Positions 34,577 through 45,205 of a stretch of DNA of 64,000 bases are shown here, piece after piece; positions within the stretch are counted from its first letter, which is position 1; each line of letters starts with the position of its first letter. This DNA is from Mammaliicoccus lentus. GTDB taxonomy: Bacteria > Bacillota > Bacilli > Staphylococcales > Staphylococcaceae. The stretch is taken from positions 111,198-175,197 of the forward strand of contig NZ_PPRS01000004.1 of NCBI RefSeq assembly GCF_002902755.1, written 5' to 3'. The position numbers and the translations under genes were made by a program. The notes under the pieces were generated by a model that made no database searches, was not told the DNA's origin, and saw only the letters and a program-made list of their open reading frames with translations.

Positions 34577-36064
34577 ATGAAGGCTTATATGCAAAAATTT
34601 GCACAGTCCCTCATGTTACCAATTTCAATATTACCTGTAGCAGGTCTGTTACTAGGTATAGCATCATTTATTGATTCTGGTGCAATTAATGGGGAAGGAA
34701 ACAGCGTTGCTAACTTCTTAGCAAGTGGAGGATTAGCAGTTATTGATAGTTTACCGATTCTATTTGCAGTCGGTTTAGCTTTCGGGATGTCAAAAGATAA
34801 AAACGGGGCAGCTGCATTAAGTGGGCTTGTATCATTTTTAGTCGTGACAAATGTTTTAAGTACGGAATCGATGGCTAAGACGTTACATATAGCCGAAGGA
34901 AAAGTAGATTTAGCTTTCGGAGATATAAGTAATGTGTTTGTCGGTATTATTTGTGGTTTAGTTACAGCAGCTATATACAATAGATTTAAAGATACTAAAT
35001 TACCAACAGCATTCGCGTTCTTTAGTGGTAAACGTTTAGTACCAATTTTATCTGCAGCAACGATGTTGGTTATCTCAGTAGCGTTAATGTTTATATGGCC
35101 ACCAGTATATAATTCACTTATTATGTTCGGTGAATTTATTTCTAAATTAGGACCAACAGGAGCAGGGTTATATGGGTTCTTTAACCGCTTATTATTACCG
35201 TTTGGTTTACACCATGCTTTAAACCAAGTGTTCTGGTTTGATATAGCAGGTATTAATGATATTGCCAACTTCTGGTCAAGTAATGGAGAACAAGGTATTA
35301 CTGGGCGTTATCAAGCAGGCCTATTCCCAATTATGATGTTCGGTTTACCGGCAGCAGCATTAGCAATTTGGAAAAATGCTGAAAAAAGAAATAAAAAAGT
35401 AGTAGGTTCATTAATGTTAGCAGCAGGGCTTGCTTCATTTATAACGGGTATTACAGAACCACTTGAATTTTCATTCTTAGTTGCAGCGCCGTTATTATTC
35501 GGTATTCATGCAGTACTAACAGGTATTTCACTATTTATCGCAGCAACATTCCAATGGACAGCAGGATTTACATTTAGTGCAGGATTGATTGATTACTTGT
35601 TAAGTTTAAGTATTCCAATAGCAAATAAACCAATCATGTTGTTAGTATTAGGACTTGTTATGGGAGTTATATACTTCTTAGTATTTGATTTTGCGATAAG
35701 AATATTCAACTTAAAAACGCCAGGTAGAGACGGTCTGATGGAAGAAGCGGTTAAACAAGATCCAAGCTTAGCAGAAAACGGGGAAGGTTTACTAGGCAAA
35801 GATGGCGACTTGAATGTATCTAATAAAACAAAATTAATTTATGAAGCAATTGGTGGTAAAGATAACATTGAAGCTATTGACCACTGTGCAACAAGATTAA
35901 GATTGACGTTAAATGATACAGGAATCGTAGATCAAGAAAAAATTAAAAAATCTGGTGCATTAGGCAATAAAATAATCAGTGATAAGAATATACAAATCAT
36001 TATAGGTACAGATGTACAATTTACAGCAGATGAACTGATGCAAATGGAACAAGAGGATAGATAA
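34577..36064 (+). CDS. nagE: PTS EIICB, N-acetylglucosamine/glucose family
   Basis: A 495-residue membrane PTS protein. EIIC occupies residues 1-~390 (MLPISILPVAGLLLGI; LPFGLHHALNQVFW; FITGITEPLEFSFLVAAP) and EIIB the C-terminal ~75 residues, with the phospho-Cys in IDHCATRLRL. The FGLHH-ALNQ-F and GITEPLEF motifs are those of the GlcNAc-specific NagE subgroup, but a glucose specificity cannot be excluded. No EIIA domain: the protein must borrow a glucose-type IIA encoded elsewhere. Single gene between two strong terminators. Confidence 0.8.
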   Translation: MKAYMQKFAQSLMLPISILPVAGLLLGIASFIDSGAINGEGNSVANFLASGGLAVIDSLPILFAVGLAFGMSKDKNGAAALSGLVSFLVVTNVLSTESMAKTLHIAEGKVDLAFGDISNVFVGIICGLVTAAIYNRFKDTKLPTAFAFFSGKRLVPILSAATMLVISVALMFIWPPVYNSLIMFGEFISKLGPTGAGLYGFFNRLLLPFGLHHALNQVFWFDIAGINDIANFWSSNGEQGITGRYQAGLFPIMMFGLPAAALAIWKNAEKRNKKVVGSLMLAAGLASFITGITEPLEFSFLVAAPLLFGIHAVLTGISLFIAATFQWTAGFTFSAGLIDYLLSLSIPIANKPIMLLVLGLVMGVIYFLVFDFAIRIFNLKTPGRDGLMEEAVKQDPSLAENGEGLLGKDGDLNVSNKTKLIYEAIGGKDNIEAIDHCATRLRLTLNDTGIVDQEKIKKSGALGNKIISDKNIQIIIGTDVQFTADELMQMEQEDR

Positions 36065-36068
36065 ATAT

Positions 36069-36108
36069 AAAAACAGCCATTCGTTTAATCAACGAATGGC
36101 TGTTTTTT
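36069..36108. terminator. Bidirectional terminator
   Basis: AAAACAGCCATTCGTT and AACGAATGGCTGTTTT form a perfect 16-bp stem with a 6-nt loop between convergent nagE and the 2-hydroxyacid dehydrogenase. Confidence 0.93.
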
Positions 36109-36116
36109 ATTGGTTT

Positions 36117-37070
36117 TTAGTTCACAATATAATCAGGCTCTTCGCCATTTAATTTTTTGATTGTATTGTTTGCGACGATTTCTGCCATCATATCTCTGGC
36201 TTCGAAAGTTGCGTTACCAATGTGTGGTGTTAACACAACATTGTCCATAGATTTAAGTTCGTCTGTGATTTCAGGCTCGAATTCATATACGTCTAATGCA
36301 GCACCTTCAATTTCTTTATTATTTAATGCATCTACTAAAGCTTTTTCATCTACTATTGGGCCACGTGATGCGTTGATAAGATACGCTTTTTCTTTCATTT
36401 TTTTGAACGTTTCTTTATTAAATAAATGATGTAAATCATCAGAATATGCTGCGTTCAATGTGATGAAATCGGATTGTTCTAATAGTTCATCTAGACTAAC
36501 ATAAGACGCCCCTAGAGCTTCCTCTTGTTCTGGTTTTCTGTTTGGTCCAGTATATATAATGTTCATGTCAAATCCCTTGGCACGTCTAGCTACAGCTGAA
36601 CCTATTTCTCCTAGGCCAACTATACCGATAGTCTTACCGGAGACTTCTCGACCTCTAAAGAATAAAGGCGCCCAACCATTAAAGCCTGTTGTGCGACAAA
36701 GTTTATCTCCTTCTACAATTCTTCTCGAAGCTGCAAGTAAAATACCAATCGTTAAATCAGCAGTTGCATTTGTTGAAGCTTTTGGAGTATTTGTAACATC
36801 AATACCTTTTTCTCTTGCATATTTCACATCGATATTGTTAAAGCCAGCTCCGTAATTAGCAATGAATTTTAAGTTCTCAGCTTGATCAATTACTTCTTTA
36901 TCTATATTAGTAGAAAGTGGACTGATAATTGCATCAGCATCTTTTACATTTTCAAGTAATTCTTCTTTAGTAATTAATTTTTCACCTTTGAAAACAGACA
37001 CTTCGAAATGTTCTTTTAATAAATTTAAACCTTCAGTAGGTATTTCCCCTGTTATAAAAACTTTTGCCAT
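36117..37070 (-). CDS. D-isomer 2-hydroxyacid dehydrogenase (glyoxylate/hydroxypyruvate reductase-like)
   Basis: A 317-residue NAD(P)-dependent oxidoreductase. The Rossmann motif GIVGLGEIGSAVARR (about 146), catalytic Arg in NASRGPIVDE (about 234), Glu in DVYEFEP (about 262) and His in TPHIGNAT (about 283) are all in place. Staphylococci carry several such genes; glyoxylate/hydroxypyruvate reduction is the usual annotation but the substrate is not shown. TTAGGAGG precedes the ATG. It is 46 bp downstream of an RpiR regulator on the same strand and may be co-transcribed with it. Confidence 0.88.
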   Translation of the reverse strand: MAKVFITGEIPTEGLNLLKEHFEVSVFKGEKLITKEELLENVKDADAIISPLSTNIDKEVIDQAENLKFIANYGAGFNNIDVKYAREKGIDVTNTPKASTNATADLTIGILLAASRRIVEGDKLCRTTGFNGWAPLFFRGREVSGKTIGIVGLGEIGSAVARRAKGFDMNIIYTGPNRKPEQEEALGASYVSLDELLEQSDFITLNAAYSDDLHHLFNKETFKKMKEKAYLINASRGPIVDEKALVDALNNKEIEGAALDVYEFEPEITDELKSMDNVVLTPHIGNATFEARDMMAEIVANNTIKKLNGEEPDYIVN

Positions 37071-37116
37071 AATATTTTACCTCCTAAAAATCTATCCATA
37101 TCTAATATATCATATA

Positions 37117-37878
37117 TTAGTCTATACCCTGATGTAGCTGTTTCCATTCACTATACTTTCGAACAATTATTTCAAAAGCTATATGGTAAGGAAGAAAGCT
37201 TGAATATGATATTTGGTTAAACAATTGTATTGGAGAACTATTAACATAAATATTGTATTTAGCATTTTGCGCTAAGAAGTTATCTTTTAATGTTGTAATA
37301 GAAATATACTGTATGTTTCGTGTATGCATAATCTCAATGTTTTGTTTAAGGTGCGCTGTATCACCAGATAAAGAAATGATAAACAGTAGGTCGTTCTCAT
37401 CCATTTGATCCATCGCTATTTTTAATTCATTTTCATCATTGATGACCATTACTCGTTTATTAATAGATAGAAAATGACGTTGAGCTTCTCTTGCAGCATT
37501 TAATTGTGCAATACCAGTACCATATATATAGATGAAAGGCGCCTTATCAATTTGCTCACTTATAAAATCATAATCAATCATCTTCAAGTGTTTAAATGTT
37601 TGTTGTAAATCTTGTTCTAAACTATCTATTATATCAGTTGAAACTGTTGTGAATTCTCTGTTCAGTTTAATATATGCCTTGAAATCACTGTAACCATCAA
37701 AACCGAGTTTACGTGACAGTCTATGAATAGAGGAAATAGAAGTATGTGAAATATCAGCTAATTCCTGGATTTTCAAACGATGTATAAGATTAATGTTTTG
37801 ATTCATCGTTTGTATGATGTGTATGTCATTATCATTTAATTGTTGATAGTATTTATTGACGAGTTTATCCAAAATCAT
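37117..37878 (-). CDS. RpiR/MurR-family regulator of alpha-glucoside genes
   Basis: A 253-residue RpiR-type repressor: N-terminal HTH (residues ~1-75, IQELADISHTSISSIHRLSRKLGFDGYSDFK seen in part) and C-terminal SIS sugar-phosphate-binding domain (about 105-235; FIYIYGTGIAQLNA and IISLSGDTAHL). It is divergent from the alpha-glucoside PTS gene, with a palindrome between them, so it probably senses a phosphorylated sugar and controls that cassette. GGAGG precedes the ATG. Confidence 0.85.
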   Translation of the reverse strand: MILDKLVNKYYQQLNDNDIHIIQTMNQNINLIHRLKIQELADISHTSISSIHRLSRKLGFDGYSDFKAYIKLNREFTTVSTDIIDSLEQDLQQTFKHLKMIDYDFISEQIDKAPFIYIYGTGIAQLNAAREAQRHFLSINKRVMVINDENELKIAMDQMDENDLLFIISLSGDTAHLKQNIEIMHTRNIQYISITTLKDNFLAQNAKYNIYVNSSPIQLFNQISYSSFLPYHIAFEIIVRKYSEWKQLHQGID

Positions 37879-37898
37879 AATGCAACCTCCAGTTAGTG

Positions 37899-37912
37899 TG
37901 AAAAAATTTTCA
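37899..37912. promoter_or_regulatory. Palindrome between RpiR regulator and PTS operon
   Basis: TGAAAAAATTTTCA is a near-palindrome (TGAAAA/TTTTCA), and a further TGAAAA follows at 37918-37923. Located 21-34 bp upstream of the regulator start, a plausible RpiR operator. Confidence 0.45.
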
Positions 37913-37976
37913 ATACATGAAAATATAATCTAAGTTTACTATGTGATTTCTATTTACGTCAAACCTATTGGAAATT

Positions 37977-37990
37977 GTAAGCGCTTCCTA
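37977..37990 (+). promoter_or_regulatory. cre site (CcpA operator), alpha-glucoside operon
   Basis: TGTAAGCGCTTCCT fits the cre consensus at every position. It lies 40-53 bp before the PTS start codon. Confidence 0.8.
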
Positions 37991-38029
37991 TAGTCTAAAG
38001 GTAATCAATGATACAAAAGGGGTGTTGGT

Positions 38030-39604
38030 ATGAACGCAATCAAACGATTTGGTAGTGCGATGATAGTACCTGTATTACTATTTGCGTTTTTCGGGATAGT
38101 TGTAGGGTTAGCAACTTTATTTAAAAATCCAGATATAATGGGCTCTATAGCAGACGAAAGTACGATGTGGTTTAAAATATGGAGTTTAATTGAAGCAGGC
38201 GGTTGGACTATATTTGATCATATGGAACTTGCATTTGTAATTGGGCTACCGATTTCACTAGCGAAAAAGGCGCAAGGTAGAGCGACGCTAGCAGCTTTAA
38301 TGATTTACTTAGTATTCAATAATTACATTAATGCGATTTTAACGTTATGGCCAAAGACATTCGGTGTCGATTTATCTAAAGGCGTTGAGAATTTAACAGG
38401 TGTTAAAGAAATAGCTGGAATACCAACTTTAGATACAAGTATTATCGGAGCAATTTTTATTTCAGCAATTGTTATTTGGATACATAACCGTTTTTACGAT
38501 AAAAAATTACCGGAAATGGTCGGTATATTCCAAGGGTTACCTTTTGTTGTAATGATAGGATTCTTCGTTATGATTCCACTAGCATTTATTGTTTGTACTG
38601 TTTGGCCAACTGTTCAAGACGGTATTGCTTCATTACAAGGCGTCATGGTGAAATCAGGATTTGTAGGTGTATGGTTGTTCCATTTCTTAGAAAGAATTTT
38701 AATACCTACAGGCCTACATCATTTTATTTATACACCATTTGAATACGGCCCAGCTGTAGTAGATGGGGGATTAAAACCTTATTGGATAAAGCATTTATCT
38801 GACTTCTCTAGCTCAGCAAAATCGTTAAAAGAAGCTTATCCATACGGCTTCTTATTACAAGGAAACATTAAAATGTTCGGTTGTTTAGGTATTGCATTAG
38901 CGATGTATGCTTCGACACCAAAAGAAAACAAGAAAAAAGTTTTAGCATTAGTATTACCAGCAGGATTAACAGCTGTATTTGCAGGTATAACTGAACCACT
39001 AGAGTTCACATTCTTATTTATTGCACCGTACTTATTCTTAATTCATGCATTGTTAGGTGCAACAATGGTAACAATCATGTATTTATTTGGTGTAGTTGGT
39101 ATTCAAGGCGGAGGTGCTATTGAAATCGCGGCCATAAACTGGATACCGTTATTCTCAAGTCACGGCAATACGTATATTGCCCAATTTATAATTGGTATTA
39201 TTTTTGTAGTCATTTACTTCTTCGTATTTAAGTTTATTATTGAAAAATTCAACGTACCATTACCTGGACGTGTTCCGGAAGATGGAGATGCTAAATTATA
39301 TACGAAAGAAGATTATAAAGCGAAACAAGGAAATGGTGATAATGTTCCTAGTGACGCATCAGAATATGATACAAAAGCAATTTATTATTTAGAAGGTTTA
39401 GGTGGAAAAGATAACATTAAAGATGTTACGAATTGTGCCACAAGGTTAAGGGTGACTGTTAATGATCCAAGTCTTGTGAAAGATAATGATTATTTCACAC
39501 ATAACCAAATGGCTCACGGCGTAGCTAAGAGCGGTACTAACGTACAAGTAATTGTCGGTTTAAGCGTTCCTCAAATCAGAGATTCATTTGAAACAATGAT
39601 ATAA
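38030..39604 (+). CDS. PTS EIICB, alpha-glucoside family
   Basis: A 524-residue membrane protein; EIIC spans residues 1-~410 with a phospho-sugar channel of about ten helices (PTGLHHFIYTPFEYG and FAGITEPLEFTFLFIAP are diagnostic for the alpha-glucoside/maltose branch), and EIIB the last ~80 (phospho-Cys in TNCATRLRVTV). It imports maltose, isomaltulose or related alpha-glucosides as 6-phosphates. EIIA is supplied in trans. The adjacent GH4 gene completes the pathway. AAAGGGGTGTT precedes the ATG. Confidence 0.88.
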   Translation: MNAIKRFGSAMIVPVLLFAFFGIVVGLATLFKNPDIMGSIADESTMWFKIWSLIEAGGWTIFDHMELAFVIGLPISLAKKAQGRATLAALMIYLVFNNYINAILTLWPKTFGVDLSKGVENLTGVKEIAGIPTLDTSIIGAIFISAIVIWIHNRFYDKKLPEMVGIFQGLPFVVMIGFFVMIPLAFIVCTVWPTVQDGIASLQGVMVKSGFVGVWLFHFLERILIPTGLHHFIYTPFEYGPAVVDGGLKPYWIKHLSDFSSSAKSLKEAYPYGFLLQGNIKMFGCLGIALAMYASTPKENKKKVLALVLPAGLTAVFAGITEPLEFTFLFIAPYLFLIHALLGATMVTIMYLFGVVGIQGGGAIEIAAINWIPLFSSHGNTYIAQFIIGIIFVVIYFFVFKFIIEKFNVPLPGRVPEDGDAKLYTKEDYKAKQGNGDNVPSDASEYDTKAIYYLEGLGGKDNIKDVTNCATRLRVTVNDPSLVKDNDYFTHNQMAHGVAKSGTNVQVIVGLSVPQIRDSFETMI

Positions 39605-39610
39605 AAATAA

Positions 39611-40951
<1,341 letters not shown>

Positions 40952-40982
40952 AATAGAGTAGGTACAAATTTGATTTAAAATA

Positions 40983-41026
40983 AATCCTCCAACCCGCTGG
41001 AAATAGAAGTGGGTTGGAGGGTTTTT
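40983..41026 (+). terminator. Strong hairpin terminator
   Basis: CCTCCAACCCGCT pairs with AGTGGGTTGGAGG and is followed by GTTTTTGG. Ends the alpha-glucoside operon. Confidence 0.9.
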
Positions 41027-41042
41027 GGTTAATTAAAATTTA

Positions 41043-41180
41043 TTACTGACTATTATGAGTAGTTGTATCTTTATCTAATATATTGTTTTCATATAATAAA
41101 TAATATGTTGCAGCTGACCAACTAAAGTTTTTAGTACTGATTCCTTGATGAATCAAGAGATTTGAAAATGTATACTAGCA
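41043..41180 (-). pseudogene. Remnant: C-terminal ~45 residues of a glycosidase-like protein
   Basis: Read on the minus strand, 41180 to 41043 encodes a stretch with NFSWSAATYYLLYENN and a proper stop, but no start; a stop codon (TAG) lies immediately upstream in frame. The W-S-A-A pattern is typical of the last helix of (alpha/alpha)6-barrel glycosidases, so this may be the tail of a sugar-cleaving gene that has been lost. That match is from memory and weak. Confidence 0.4.
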
Positions 41181-41301
41181 AATATTACTTAATCCCATTT
41201 GCAATTAGATTAAGGATAAAAAAACATCACTTCGAAAATTATAAAATAAGTATGAAATGATTAAAAAAGCAATCGTTTTAGGAGTGAGTATATCTGTGTC
41301 T

Positions 41302-41390
41302 TTTGAAAGTGCATGCTTGCCTGGGGTATGGCTCGAGCCTGTAGTGTAGTCTCTCACACATACAATTCGCCGGGCGTCAGAACTTTCAAA
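41302..41390. other. GC-rich structured element
   Basis: A 9-bp inverted repeat (TTTGAAAGT at 41302-41310, ACTTTCAAA at 41382-41390) closes an ~70-nt interior far richer in GC than the surroundings, with a 10-bp palindrome GGCTCGAGCC (41330-41339) and the string CGCCGGGCG. No reading frame of size, no terminator T-tract. It could be a small RNA, a mobile-element target or a MITE-like repeat. Its identity is unknown. Confidence 0.5.
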
Positions 41391-41407
41391 TCAAGAAGAA
41401 TCCTGGT

Positions 41408-41705
41408 CTAACGAGCTTGTTTAAACTCACAAACCCGTTAGAAAATGTAACGAGCTTGTCTATAGTTTCTTGCACGTTAGAGCACTTTTTCATATTTGTT
41501 TTAGGGTAAAATTACATTGAAATCATGAATTATATCGCGCTAACGAGCTTGTCTATAGTTTCTTGCACGTTAGAGCACTTTTTCATATTTGTTTAGGATA
41601 AAATTACATTGAAATCATGAATTATGTCGTGCTAACGTGCTTGTTTAAACTCACAAGCCTGTTAGAAAATGTAACGTGCAAGAGTAAAATATCTAGCCTG
41701 TTAGA
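41408..41705. repeat. Cluster of CTAAC...GTTAG hairpin repeats with a 93-bp direct repeat
   Basis: A ~93-bp unit beginning TAACGAGCTTGTCTATAG occurs at 41448 and again at 41541, nearly identical (one base shorter). It is flanked by hairpins of the form CTAACG-GCTTG-...-CAAGCC-GTTAG at 41408 and 41632. Related sequence recurs at 56624-56697. The gap 41031-41875 holds no full gene: it carries the glycosidase remnant, the GC-rich element, and this cluster. Confidence 0.85.
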
Positions 41706-41875
41706 GTCATAGAGAATCCTTCTTCGTCATTTTCCATCTTGGCTTTCTTAGTCTGGCTGTTGTCCTACGCATTATTACCTAAACTCAGCCTCTCATTCTT
41801 TGATGTAAAATTTTTAAATGATATAATTAATAGTAAGAAAATATATTTTTATTTAAAAATATAAGGAGAATATCT

Positions 41876-42601
41876 ATGTATATAGAAAGAAAACCATCAA
41901 TTAATTTAACTGAGTTGAAAAAAGAGTTCACAAATCATTTGAATGAAATTGAGAGGCCTCAAACGACGGAACAAGCGATGGAAGAGTTATTTAATTTTGT
42001 GGAATTGCAACATACTTACGCTTCGGCTTTAGAAGAAATTGGTACAAAGCTCAAAATTTTAGATGATGAATTTCAGGTAGCTTACAAACATAATCCTATC
42101 CATCATATGGAAAAAAGGGTTAAAGAATTCCCAAGTGTAGTCAAAAAGTTAAAGAGAAAAGGTTTTCCATTGAACGCAAAGTCAGCTCGCGATAATTTAC
42201 AAGATATAGCGGGTATTCGTGTAGTGTGCAATTATTTAGAAGATGTTTATACGATTGAACAGTTGCTACTAAGACAAGAAGATATTAAATTATTAAAAAG
42301 AAAAGATTACATTAATAATCCTAAGCCAAATGGTTATAAAAGTTTGCATTTAGTAGTTTCTATACCAGTATTTTTAGCTGAAAGGGTAGAAGTGACGCCA
42401 GTGGAAATTCAAATTAGAACTATCGGTATGGATATGTGGGCAAGTTTAGAACATAAGCTTAGATACAAAAACACACATATTTCAACAGAACAATACCAAG
42501 ACAAACTAAAAGAATGTTCAGCTGAAATTACTAATGTCGAAAGAAAAATGCAAGAAATGAACAATGAAATTTATAAGAGTACATTTATTGAAACAGAATA
42601 A
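41876..42601 (+). CDS. relP: Small alarmone synthetase (RelP-type (p)ppGpp synthase)
   Basis: A 241-residue single-domain RelA/SpoT synthetase with no hydrolase domain. Synthetase landmarks: [18 protein letters not shown] (catalytic region), [40 protein letters not shown]. The N-terminus MYIERKPS and overall length resemble staphylococcal RelP (YwaC-type) rather than RelQ. It makes (p)ppGpp from GTP/GDP plus ATP, often under cell-wall stress. ATAAGGAGAA precedes the ATG; a hairpin follows. Confidence 0.8.
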   Translation: MYIERKPSINLTELKKEFTNHLNEIERPQTTEQAMEELFNFVELQHTYASALEEIGTKLKILDDEFQVAYKHNPIHHMEKRVKEFPSVVKKLKRKGFPLNAKSARDNLQDIAGIRVVCNYLEDVYTIEQLLLRQEDIKLLKRKDYINNPKPNGYKSLHLVVSIPVFLAERVEVTPVEIQIRTIGMDMWASLEHKLRYKNTHISTEQYQDKLKECSAEITNVERKMQEMNNEIYKSTFIETE

Positions 42602-42612
42602 TTATATGGATT

Positions 42613-42660
42613 AATACACCTCAAAGTTAGATGAGAAATTTAACATTGGGGTGTATTTTA
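42613..42660 (+). terminator. relP terminator
   Basis: AATACACCTCAAAGTT pairs with AACATTGGGGTGTATT (one or two mismatches) before a TTTATTATT tract. Confidence 0.7.
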
Positions 42661-42782
42661 TTATTCAGAAAATAATTTGTTAAAAAAACTGAAAAATCAA
42701 TCAAATCAATCCTTCTCATAACACTTTTGTTAAAGAGAATGATAAAATAGAAATGTTGAAAAAATATTAAGGGGGAAGTAAA

Positions 42783-43859
42783 ATGGCTGATTCAGTAAAA
42801 TTATTAAAAACATTAACAGACATTAATGGCATTTCTGGATATGAATACAATGTTAAATCTAAAATGCGCGAGTATTTAGAACCGCTTAGTGATGAAATTG
42901 TAGAAGATAATTTAGGTGGTATTTTCGGGAAGAAGAAAGCTAAAGATGGATCTAAAACAATTTTAATCGCAGGTCATTTAGACGAAATTGGATTTATGGT
43001 AACACGTATCGATGACGATGGTTATATTAAGTTTACACCAATCGGTGGTTGGTGGAACCAAGTTATGTTATCTCAAAAAGTGACTGTCACTACAGATGAT
43101 GGTAAAGAATTAAGAGGTATTATTGGATCTAAACCACCTCACGTATTAAGTCCCGAAGAACGCAAAAAGCCAGTAGAAATTAAAGATATGTTCATCGACT
43201 TAGGCGTAGGTGATAAAGAAGCGGTTGAAAAATTAGGCGTTGAAATAGGTAATATGGTAACGCCTTATTCAGAATTTGAAGAGCTAGGTGATGGAAACTA
43301 TTTAACAGCAAAAGCATTTGATAACCGTTTTGGATGTGCTTTAAGTGTTGATGTATTAAATGAACTAAAAAATGATGAATTAGGTATTAACCTTGTTTCA
43401 GGTGCAACTGTACAAGAAGAAGTAGGTTTACGTGGAGCAAAAGTAGCAGCTAACAAAATTAAACCAGACTTATCAATCGCAGTAGACGTAGGTATTGCTT
43501 ACGATACACCTGGAATGAAGGGTCAAGATCATGATACGAAGTTAGGTAATGGACCACTTGTATTATTAATGGATGGTTCAAATATCGGTCATGTTGGCTT
43601 TAGAAAATTCATTAAAAATGTAGCTAAAGAGAAAAATATAGACGTACAATGGGATAACATTACTGGCGGAGGAACAGACGCAGGTAGTATCCATGTTGCA
43701 AACGAAGGCACACCAACTATCTCAATTGGTGTACCATTACGTTATATGCACTCTAACGTTTCTGTACTTCATAAAGAAGATTACTTAAATGCTGTGAAGC
43801 TTGTTGCAGAAATTGTTAAAGCATTAAATGACGATACTGTAAAAGATATCATGTGGTAA
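42783..43859 (+). CDS. M42-family glutamyl aminopeptidase
   Basis: A 358-residue binuclear metallopeptidase. Metal ligands: AGHLDEIGFMV (His/Asp, about residue 68), FDNRFGC (Asp about 182), EEVGLRGA (catalytic Glu pair, about 215), AVDVGIAYDTP and the late His in RYMHSNV. The M42 group (PepA/FrvX/YsdC) forms dodecameric cages that trim N-terminal residues, some annotated as endoglucanase M. AAGGGGGAAG precedes the ATG. Single gene with its own terminator. Confidence 0.92.
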   Translation: MADSVKLLKTLTDINGISGYEYNVKSKMREYLEPLSDEIVEDNLGGIFGKKKAKDGSKTILIAGHLDEIGFMVTRIDDDGYIKFTPIGGWWNQVMLSQKVTVTTDDGKELRGIIGSKPPHVLSPEERKKPVEIKDMFIDLGVGDKEAVEKLGVEIGNMVTPYSEFEELGDGNYLTAKAFDNRFGCALSVDVLNELKNDELGINLVSGATVQEEVGLRGAKVAANKIKPDLSIAVDVGIAYDTPGMKGQDHDTKLGNGPLVLLMDGSNIGHVGFRKFIKNVAKEKNIDVQWDNITGGGTDAGSIHVANEGTPTISIGVPLRYMHSNVSVLHKEDYLNAVKLVAEIVKALNDDTVKDIMW

Positions 43860-43891
43860 CAGAACAAAAAATAAATAATGACTTTTAACAT

Positions 43892-43936
43892 AAAAGGATT
43901 TCATCATTAGTAGTAAAACTAGTGAGAAATCCTTTT
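43892..43936 (+). terminator. Hairpin terminator
   Basis: AAAAGGATTTC pairs with GAAATCCTTTT and is followed by a T-run; ends the M42 gene. The following ~200 bases to 44144 contain only an AT-rich presumed promoter region. Confidence 0.85.
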
Positions 43937-44144
43937 TATTTATAACCGAAATCCTTTAACAACAGCTTCTACATCTACTATTATGACTAAGTGCTAAATT
44001 ATTATTAAAATAAAACAATTTTTTGTATTAATATTTTTTTAATTTTAAATGGCTATTGTTTGTAAACCTTGATATTATGATTTATTATAAGAACTAGAGA
44101 TGGAAGTGCTTAGCTCTTTAAAGTAGTTCCTATTCTTATATTTA

Positions 44145-45179
44145 TTGAATAAAGGGACGTGGAAAAATATCGAAAAAGAAAAGAAGAAGTTGCTTCGCAA
44201 AATGGTCAAACCGTTTGAAAACAACAATCTAAAGAAAAGTACTATTCAAATTATAAATACAATAATACCACTTGTATTATTGGTAACTGGCGGATTTTTA
44301 AGTTATCAATTACATTGGTCGTTATCGATATTATGTGGTGTGTTAGCTTCAGGATTTTTAATTAGAACATTTATAATTTTCCATGATTGCTGTCATGGAT
44401 CGTTCTTAAGTAAGAAAAAGAACAACGATTTATTAGGGAATATAACTGGTCTTATGACATTTTTCCCTTATGAAAAATGGCGTAGAGAACATATCATTCA
44501 CCATACAAGCAGTGGTAATTTAGAAAAACGTGGTATTGGTGATATTTGGGTAATGACAATTGAAGAATATCGTGATGCTTCTAAATTTACTCAATTTAAA
44601 TATCGTATGTATAGACATCCGTTTGTAATGTTTATATTAGGACCAATATTCTTGATGCTTATTTCAAATAGAATGAATGCTAAAGATGCTAAACCTAAGG
44701 AAAAGCGCAATACTTGGATGCATAATATTGTATTGCTTTTATTCTACGTTGGAATGTTCTTCTTAGTTGGAGCAGTTCCATTTATGCTCGTTTTATTACC
44801 AATGTTATTTATTGCAGGTATGATGGGTATTTGGTTATTTTACATTCAACATACATTTGAAGATGCATATTTTGAAGAATCATCTGAATGGGATTATGTT
44901 AAAGCAGCGATTGAAGGTAGTTCATTCTATAAATTACCTAAAGTCTTTCAATGGATGACAGGTAATATTGGTTACCATCATGTCCATCATTTAAGCCCAA
45001 GAATACCAAACTATCAATTAGAACAAGCACACGAGAAGACACCACCATTACAACACGCGACGACAATCACGATTAAAGATAGTCTAGAATCTTTGAAATA
45101 TAAATTATACGACGAAAAAAATAAATGTTTTATTACATTTAGAGAGTATACACGTCGTTTTAAAACTAAACATGTATAA
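44145..45179 (+). CDS. des: Membrane fatty-acid desaturase (Des type)
   Basis: A 344-residue acyl-lipid desaturase. All three iron-binding histidine boxes are present: HDCCHGS (about residue 77), HIIHHTSS (about 113) and YHHVHHL (about 279); HTFEDAY adds the typical extra motif. About four to five membrane helices. Strong similarity to Bacillus Des, which inserts a delta-5 double bond in phospholipid acyl chains at low temperature. The start is unclear: no ribosome site lies before TTG 44145, while an AAAGGGA-like site lies inside; the coding extends clearly from about residue 8. No DesK/DesR regulators are adjacent. Confidence 0.85.
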   Translation: MNKGTWKNIEKEKKKLLRKMVKPFENNNLKKSTIQIINTIIPLVLLVTGGFLSYQLHWSLSILCGVLASGFLIRTFIIFHDCCHGSFLSKKKNNDLLGNITGLMTFFPYEKWRREHIIHHTSSGNLEKRGIGDIWVMTIEEYRDASKFTQFKYRMYRHPFVMFILGPIFLMLISNRMNAKDAKPKEKRNTWMHNIVLLLFYVGMFFLVGAVPFMLVLLPMLFIAGMMGIWLFYIQHTFEDAYFEESSEWDYVKAAIEGSSFYKLPKVFQWMTGNIGYHHVHHLSPRIPNYQLEQAHEKTPPLQHATTITIKDSLESLKYKLYDEKNKCFITFREYTRRFKTKHV

Positions 45180-45205
45180 TAATTGAAATCGAATAATATA
45201 TTCCA

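Noticed and set aside
34585..35268. 227-residue frame antisense to nagE
   Set aside because: Typical shadow of a low-GC membrane-protein gene; no start signal, and nagE is clearly the coding strand.
41302..41390. tmRNA, SRP RNA or tRNA as identity of the GC-rich element
   Set aside because: No acceptor stem/CCA, no T-loop GGTTCAAATCC-type sequence and no resemblance to the known RNAs I could recall.
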